The notes under the pieces: generated by a model
Databases searched by the model: none
Told to the model about the DNA's origin: nothing
Seen by the model: the letters and a program-made list of their open reading frames with translations, nothing else
In this document: one piece after another, positions 57,410 through 64,000 of the stretch
How the letters are laid out: each line of letters begins with the position of its first letter
Position numbering within the stretch: position 1 is the first letter of the stretch
Made by a program: the position numbers and the translations under genes
Origin: Hemerocallis citrina
Lineage: Eukaryota > Streptophyta > Magnoliopsida > Asparagales > Asphodelaceae
DNA: 64,000 nt
Assembly (NCBI GenBank): GCA_017893485.1
Contig: CM030366.1
Span: 199,235,835 to 199,299,834 of the forward strand
Direction of reading: 5' to 3'

Positions 57410-58366
57410 CTAGTAATTTACGTGTGCTATTTACATCTTAATAAATATATCTCTAATATTATAATCTTAAATATATATATACTTGTAATTTGCACGTGCA
57501 ATGCATGCCATAATATATTATCTATAATCTCAAATCTCTAATATAATTAATATTATAATGGGAGAAGACTTTAGTGTCATTTGTCAATCTATCAACCCGT
57601 GCATCGCACGTGCATAACTAATATGAAGGAGGTCTCACGTTCGAAGCATCACTATGTCAAATTTTTTACTTTAATTTTTTATATATATTAAACATGCATC
57701 ACATGTGTAAATTACTATCCATCTATCTATAATATAATATAATATATTTACTTACTATTTAATGGAAGAATTTGTCACAAATAACCAATTTTTAATATTT
57801 TTGTCAAAAAAAACACTACTTTTGTCACCAAACAAACATGTGCATCACACGTGCAACTCCAAATCTATTTTTCAACACGTGCATTGCACGTACACATCAA
57901 AGTTTTTCCTTCTTAATTTTTAAAAAATATGTGTATCTCCCATTCAGCTCCATTTTTTAAATTAAGGCATTCATCGCACGTGCTAATTACTGTTGACTTA
58001 CGTGTATCGCACGTTTAATTCTAACTATTTACCAAAACGTGCATCGCACGTGAAAAATACTAGTTTTTATAAAGTAAATATTAAGACTTAATCATGCCTC
58101 GAATTTAAGACATCTTTTTACTTATCAAATACTCTTTACAAATTACTCATAGCAGTAACTTTTATTTTATATGAGTGACATTTGTAAATAATTATGTTGT
58201 AAATAAATTTAAACTTTGAGGGTATTATGGTAACTAACAACAGTTGAGTAAATAAATGGTTAATATAACTCCCACTTAAAATTGAATGGTTGAGATTAGA
58301 TGGTTGAATGCCTACAAATTATAGGTTGTCTACAAATGGCAATCCCAACTCTTCTATTATAATAGT
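57410..58366 (-). mobile_element. Degraded Helitrons corresponding to 44,516-44,922
   Basis: CTAGTAATTTACGTGTGC at 57,410 and CTTGTAATTTGCACGTGC at 57,482, ending CTTCTATTATAATAG near 58,366; interrupted by the plus-strand Helitron at 57,521-58,063. Confidence 0.65.
57521..58063 (+). mobile_element. Helitron (543 bp) with several internal 3'-end hairpins; empty site in copy 1
   Basis: Starts TCTATAATCTC after A (57,520) and ends CTAG before T (58,064). Copy 1 has the uninterrupted site at 44,618/44,619. At least four GTGCATCGCAC-type hairpins occur inside (near 57,600, 57,840, 57,882 and 57,970) before the terminal one at 58,038-58,052. Confidence 0.9.
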
Positions 58367-58367
58367 A

Positions 58368-58914
58368 CTAGTATAATGTACGTGCGAGGCACGCCTACAA
58401 AAAATTTTGATAGATAGGAGGCGCGATCGATCTGAGTTGTTTTTTGGGAGAGAGATGGAGTTTCGGGAGAGATGGAGAGGAGGGTGGGTTTTTTTTATTT
58501 ATTTAAATAATTAATTGGAGTTTAATTAGGTTGGGGTGAGATTATGATGTGTGGTTTAGAATTAGTTAGGTTAAGGTTAGATCTAATTGTGTGGTGTAGA
58601 TTTAATTGAGAGATTTAGTTAGATTAGGGTTATATCTAATCTAATTGTGTGTTGTAGATTTAATTGAGGTTGAATGCATACAAATCACAGGTTTCTAATT
58701 GTGTGGTGTAGATTTAATTGAGGTTGAATGCATACAAATCACAGGTTGTCTACAAATGACAACTCTCCCATTATAATATTAGAGATTATATATTAGAGAT
58801 AATGTACGTGCGATGCACGTCTAAAAAAAGTAAAGTCATCAAATTATATGAATATCTATTGAATAAGAAAAAATAGTTTATATTTGAATGTTTTGATTTG
58901 GGCTACACGTGTGG
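58368..58914 (-). mobile_element. Helitrons 58,368-58,785 and truncated 58,792-58,914
   Basis: The first is the intact copy of the 44,923 element (CTAG after A, TTAGAGA before T). The second is cut at 58,914 by the copia LTR fragment; its relative continues at 45,466. Confidence 0.75.
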
Positions 58915-59107
58915 TGTTGATTCTTGATTTTGATGATTACAACACAATGCAAAGTTGCTGTTCTACTTCCTATATATTACAGGATATACAAAGGCAAAAT
59001 GTTCTAACAAGCTTCTTAAAGCAAGTTGATCAAGCACAGCTATAAATAAAGTTCTTATTACTAATTGATCAAAAAAGCTACAAGGTTGCCAGCTTACAAG
59101 AAAAAGA
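58915..59107 (+). mobile_element. SIRE-like copia LTR fragment (5' end only)
   Basis: TGTTGATTCTTGATTTTG... matches the first 190 bp of the LTR at 14,433, then stops. No target duplication. Confidence 0.75.
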
Positions 59108-59198
59108 CACGGATGAGTGTCAGATACCAACTCTTTCATTATATCAAAAAAGTAATGATAATGATTTATCAGATACCAACTCTTTCTTTATCGTGATA

Positions 59199-59226
59199 CT
59201 AGTAATTTACATGTGCTATCTACATC

Positions 59227-59278
<52 letters not shown>

Positions 59279-59462
59279 AAGTAAAAAAACTCAAATGTGC
59301 TATCTACATCTTAATAAATATATATATATATATTTTTAAAGTAAAAAAACTCAAATGTAGTTTGAATTCAAACCTGAGTTCTCATTTATACTAGTTATGT
59401 ACAAGCGATACACAGATTTCTTTGTCTACAAATGACAACCTAACTCTCCGATTTTATTATAG
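59199..59462 (-). mobile_element. Helitron with (TA)n expansion
   Basis: CTAGTAATTTACATGTGC after A; an internal stretch (GTGCTATCTACATCTTA plus (TA)n) is duplicated; ends near CTCTCCGATTTTATTATAG. Confidence 0.55.
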
Positions 59463-59463
59463 A

Positions 59464-59810
59464 CTAGTAATTTACGCGTGCGATGCATGTCTTAATAAAC
59501 TTTTTTTAAAAGTAAAAACTCTAACGTGGTCTGGCCTCGAACGTTAGATCTTCCTTCACTCATCCCAAACCCTTACCATATCCTTTACAAATTATCCTTA
59601 GCGGCACTAATTTTTATTTTATATAAGCGACACTTTTGTAAATAATTATGTTGTACATAAATTTGAACTTTGAGGGTATTATGATAACTGGCAAACAGTT
59701 GAGCGAATTGATGGTTAATATAACTCTCAGTTAAAAAAGAGTGGTTGAGATTAGATGATTGACTGTCTACAAATTACACAACCACAACTCTCGCATTATA
59801 GTATTAGAGA
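59464..59810 (-). mobile_element. Helitron (347 bp)
   Basis: CTAGTAATTTACGCGTGCG after A, ending TATAGTATTAGAGA before T; body as in the 46,365 family. Confidence 0.75.
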
Positions 59811-59851
59811 TTATTACATGTATGATGCACGTCTTAATATATCTATCTATT

Positions 59852-62800
59852 TCTATTATAAAAGCAAGAATTAAAAAAAAAAATCTGTCCAGAGCCAATT
59901 CCAACCTTACAAGTTACGATCATTTTGTTGATCAAACTAATCAGAGGCTATTATTGATTTGTGATAATTTATTTAGCATTTATATTTAAACTAAATATAA
60001 ATAATAATGAATGTACCCAACTTTCTCCTTCCTCTCCTTCTCCCTCTTGTGTACCCTTTCTCTAAACCCTAACCCTAACAACTTCCATCTCTCTCAAAAT
60101 CCAAATCCTAACCCCAATTCCACTCCCAATCCCAACGCCTCTCCTCGAAACCCCCAATCCCTCCGATCCCCCCAACTCTAACCCTTATCTTGTCCCATCG
60201 CCGCTGTCGTCATCGTTCCCGCCATCCTTTCGTCCCCTTGGATCTCAGCCTCCTCCCCTCTTCACCACGTCTGCCATCGCCACCTTCTTCCTCGCCACAT
60301 CTGTCCATCTCGATTCTCATTAAAAAACGGTGAGTTTTTTTGTAATGGGTTTAATTTGATTGATAAATTTGTTATTATTCACTGTATTTATTTGTTTATT
60401 TAATCCTTCTTACAACTTGGAAGGTTTCGCGTAATGGCAGAATTTCAGAGTTAAATTTATTTTGTTTGTATATAGATTTACATGGGTTAAGGTTTCTGGT
60501 ATACATTACAGATAGTTTGGTTATGTACCGCTTGCGAGTAAATGATGGAATTGCAATTAGCAGGTAGTTGTGGGAATGTGCATTGCATGTAATTAGCTTC
60601 GAGTATTAGATACTAGTGCCGCTTCTGGTGCTGTTCTTTTACTTCCGAACGATACTACCATATGGAGCTTGCATTTATTTCTTTTACTCAATATTTTAGT
60701 TTGTAGCCTTTTCAGTTGAAATCTATTTAAAAAAACATGTGAGAGAAGTACTTAGAGTTTCAGCATTGCTGAATTGATTGGGTCTTTTTTTAGACCAATT
60801 TTTTTATTATTATGAACTTTTCAAAGGCTGGATTTTACTCAGCTTGGTCAGTATAGATCGGGACAGAAGGTGTTAATGGATTGTTTCTCTATTATATGAT
60901 GCCCATTCTTTGACTTCTTGAGGGAAGGGCTATGGTAAAATTTTGGTTGAACCCTTAGACGAAAATCGAAAATAATACTTATGCATTAACTTTAAATTCG
61001 TTATGGATTTGTGATCCATCATTTCTGCAATTATAAAATTTTAAGTATAGTTGAGCAAATTATGGTCATTCTTGGTGATCAACATTATAGGACTTCACCA
61101 AGAGCTAAATCTTTTACATGATGTGCATCATATTTGGAAGAAAATAGTTGATCATTTTGTCATTCATTACTTTGATCTCAAATAATAGGTTCAAGCTTGG
61201 TCATTTTTTCATTGCGGGCTTGGGGATATGTAAACATATGTGTGAGCAATTTAATATTTTGTGTGTGATTTTGGGCTTAACGATATTTGGAACATTATAT
61301 GTGCGTGTGCATGTGAGTACGTACTGTTTACAAGTCCTATTGATAAAAATTAGAGTTTGACATGGTAAATATTCTTTAATATGATTTTGATATTGAAAGC
61401 TATAAATTCTACCTGTTGATTGCATTTTCATTACATGGAGTGATCATTTTATGTTATTGACTCTCTGTGTACACTTCTTTATTGGTTTCAATTAATTGAC
61501 ATTTCCTTCTTCTGAAAATTTCTGTAAACTGCACTGGGTGGTGGCTTGTGTATTCTTTTGTATCTGGAAGAACCCATGGTTTTGTGTGTATGCCATATTT
61601 GCATTATTTAGCTAACACCTGAATTTTGAGATAAAGCGGTTGTTGTTGTAATATTTGCATTATTCTGTTTGTATTGGAAATTGTGATCAACTTTGATTCT
61701 CACAATCTTTCTTTTATGTGAACATGATCGGCTTAGCAAACTTGCGAGAACGGCTCATTTGTAGAGGGTATTATTAACAAAACAACCTAACATGGTTCAC
61801 TGGTTTTCTTTAACAAACTTGGATCTAGATGGTCGGAATCAGTTTTTCTTCCCTAAAGAGTCTGATGTATCTCAATTTTTGTCACAATTTGGTTCATTGG
61901 TGGAAACTTTTTTAAACCATTCCAACCAATTAATAACATCTTGAAGTATAGCTCTTCAAGAAAGTTTTAGTTGCATTTCCAAGTTTAGAGGCATTCTTTA
62001 TTTGGCCCTCAACTGGATCAAATTCCAATGTGTTTCGTAATATGTCAAAGAACTCATGGGGCTCATATTGTAGAAACACAAATTAAACATGTATTGTCTG
62101 GAGCAAAGCTGTTATTTTTTGCCAAGCTTGCTTCATCCTCCTTGAAGTTCCTGTGGATGCATGTTCAAAAGAATCAGGCTTATCTGTACTAGCATTAGCT
62201 GCAGCTCTTGTACCACTAGATGACAGTTAGTGAGTCTCTTTCAAAATATTTTCTTTACTGTTCGTAATATATTATAGAATTCTTGAAATATAATGTAGTG
62301 ATTTAACGAGAAATTTTTTATATTGCATTATAAATTTTATGACCACGATGAATTGAACTAGGTTGTTCAGTGCAGAACGCAGTTTAAGTGATACAAATCT
62401 ACATTCCCCGTAGATTTACTTAATCTTATCTCTACTTTTATTGGGGATAAGATCCTCGAAGGTACTTGCGGGTTCCATCCTAATTGAAGATCGCGATGAA
62501 CAAATTAGCAGACATTCTGATGGTGATTATCGAGGTTGTAGTACTCTTCGTATCCCAAGCATATCCTGGTCGGGAGATGCAGTTGAACCAAAACTAGAAT
62601 CAAATTCCCAATAGTTTTGGACACTTCTTTTGATGGAGAAGAAAATTATCATCATTTTACATCATAGGTGTTTTACTGTTCTAATGCTTTACTAAATATC
62701 CAATTTATTTTCCTTCCATGGATATACTTTTAGTCATTACTTTTAGCTTTCATATCATTTATTTGAACCATATAGTTGCTTTTGTTCAAAGTCATGGATT

Positions 62801-62974
62801 ATCGCAAGTTCCAAACTATTGCTTAAACACATTTTAGTTAAGTCTTTGCTACCGTAGTTGAATGTAAATTCCTGACAAATAAGAAGTACAGCTTAATTTA
62901 GATTCACCCCATTTATTTGTTATGAATTCATATTATGCGGATTTTGCTTTTGTTGGACAAGTGTTGTTGGTTAT
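59852..62974 (+). other. Helitron-like start, leader-like exon and old gene fragments
   Basis: TCTATTATAAAAGCAAGAAT at 59,852 resembles a plant Helitron 5' terminus and recurs at 62,975. A CT-rich leader (60,015-60,328) ends in a donor-like ACGGTGAGTTTT. Open but unassigned plus-strand stretches occur at about 61,815-61,900 (DGRNQFFFPKESDVSQF) and 62,453-62,614 (53 codons, EDRDEQISRHSDGDYRG, ending TAG). I cannot name the source gene. The rest is AT-rich intron-like DNA. Confidence 0.35.
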
Positions 62975-62994
62975 TCTATTATAAAAGCAAGAAT
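62975..62994 (+). promoter_or_regulatory. Possible Helitron 5' terminus
   Basis: The 20-bp motif identical to 59,852-59,871 (TCTATTATAAAAGC core) lies 408 bp before the RPA1-like exon. Preceded by T, not A, so the exact border is open. Confidence 0.35.
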
Positions 62995-63382
62995 AAAAAT
63001 ATAGACGATCCGTTCACATTGATCTACAGATCTAAATTAGTCTAAACATGTAAACTCAAATCATTTAAAATTCATTTGCCCATCCATTGAGAATTACTCT
63101 TTATATTTGAATAATGAATGAAAGGATTACCTTATGAACAAGTGTGTATTATATAATATATGTGAACTGATATTACAGCAGAATATTAACTATGCAAGTG
63201 TAAAGTTGCTCTTAGTTAATAGTTTGTACACTTCCCATAGCGTCCTTTGGTTTTAATTATAAACATACAATGCTTAAGATGAATGCTCACTTTAATGATT
63301 TTTCCAATTCTTTTTGTTTCCAACTTTTTTTTAAAAAAATTAACTTATTAATAATTATATTTTTTGTAGATTATCTATATCA

Positions 63383-63852
63383 ATGGACAAATCCCACAAT
63401 GAATACTCTATTAATTTCTTGCAAGAAAATCAACAATTGTGGACTATTAAAGTTTTGGTTACGAAACATTATGGTGTGAAAAAATACAAAAATAGTAAAG
63501 GCACAAGAAAAATCTTAAAAGTGGCACTTATGGATGATGAGGTAAGGTACTTTAAATATTGTTAAAATATTCATACATATAAATACATAAATAATTATTA
63601 ATACTAAATTTTCATCTTTTGTAGGGAACTAGAATATTGGCGATAATGTTCAATGAAGTGATGGAAGCGTTCCAACATACGCTTGAGCAACATAAAACTT
63701 ACTTAATTTCTAATGGAATACTAAAAAATGTCGACAAAAGATATAACCCAGTGCACGATAAAATTGACATCATTTTTAAGTTGGGAAGTGTCGTAGATGA
63801 AGTTGAGAAATTTTTTATCATTGATAAGGATAGGTACAAATTTGCAACGTAG
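63383..63852 (+). pseudogene. RPA1-like single-strand DNA-binding protein fragment (two exons)
   Basis: Exon 1 63,383-63,541 (MDKSHNEYSINFL; LWTIKVLVTKHYGVKKYKN; KVALMDDE) ends at a GAG|GTAAGG donor in phase 0. Exon 2 63,625-63,852 follows TTTTGTAG and reads GTRILAIMFNEVMEAFQHTL, then YLISNGILKNVDKRYNPVHD, ending at TAG 63,850. The order W-x-I-x-V, basic strand, L-x-D-E, G-T-x-I-x-A-x-M-F, Y-x-I-S-N-G matches an OB fold of replication protein A 70-kDa subunits, where it binds single-stranded DNA. The stop falls where RPA1 sequences continue, so the fragment is truncated. RPA-like genes are known cargo of autonomous plant Helitrons; an ordinary RPA1 pseudogene is the alternative. Confidence 0.7.
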
Positions 63853-64000
63853 ACGAATTGTAAAGCACATCTTCTACTATCTTTAAAGGTAAAAAATTAT
63901 GTTACTATATATATATATATATAATTGCCTATTACTGACAAAGGATATCAAATACTAATTGCATTGAACTATAGATCTTTGTTTAGCAGTAATTAATGTA
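63853..64000. other. Window edge, intron-like
   Basis: A further donor-like AAAGGTAAAA at 63,886-63,895 and (TA)n; any continuation lies outside the window. Confidence 0.3.

Larger units (their letters stand above)
56636..58914. repeat. Segmental duplication, copy 2 right part
   Basis: Matches 42,926-45,465; it ends where a copia LTR fragment begins (58,915). It lacks H1, H2 and H3 and the 146-bp duplication, but has its own Helitron at 57,521. Confidence 0.85.

Overview
This window is plant nuclear DNA: gene-poor, repeat-dense chromatin made almost entirely of transposable elements inserted into one another. Evidence for a flowering plant: plant-type Ty3/gypsy and Ty1/copia LTR elements, a primer-binding site matching initiator-Met tRNA, a FAR1/FHY3-type Mutator (MULE) transposase, a plant mobile domain (PMD) gene, many non-autonomous plant Helitrons, and long (TA)n tracts. 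The species cannot be told from the sequence. Only one small gene (53,387-53,923) looks intact; every other recognisable coding region is broken. Layout. 1-538: probable 3' tail of a LINE. 1,416-5,995: a complete-ended but internally deleted gypsy element (two 1.24-kb LTRs, 5-bp target duplication) in which gag is joined directly to the integrase C-terminus. 6,416-7,066: a hAT-like element. 7,104-9,555: left part of a duplicated segment. 9,556-11,639: CT-rich unassigned DNA and a foldback element. 11,640-42,925: one decayed Tat-like gypsy element on the minus strand, about 10.4 kb once its inserts are removed. It is split by three insertions: a 4.8-kb solo LTR (itself holding a SIRE-like copia solo LTR), a 13.7-kb MULE, and a 2.4-kb LTR-like piece. 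42,926-48,400: right part of the duplicated segment and a dense Helitron nest. 48,400-52,124: two diverged direct copies of an unknown 1.3-kb sequence, one carrying a hAT MITE. 52,125-52,879: a different Helitron. 53,290-53,923: the intact small gene. 54,055-58,914: second copy of the duplicated segment, without the 33-kb transposon block. 58,915-64,000: more Helitrons and, at the right edge, an RPA1-like single-strand-DNA-binding pseudogene. How parts fit together. The MULE (23,921 to about 37,645) carries a plus-strand transposase and a minus-strand PMD gene transcribed toward each other, the same plan as mudrA/mudrB of maize MuDR. Arrays of 341-bp dyad-symmetric units occupy both ends, and clusters of nested TTAACCCG palindromes lie between the two genes and beside their 3' ends. 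The two copies of the duplicated segment (7,104-9,555 plus 42,926-45,465, against 54,055-56,045 plus 56,636-58,914) serve as an internal control: they show empty target sites for several Helitrons to the base pair, and they show that a 33-kb nested block separates the halves of one copy only.
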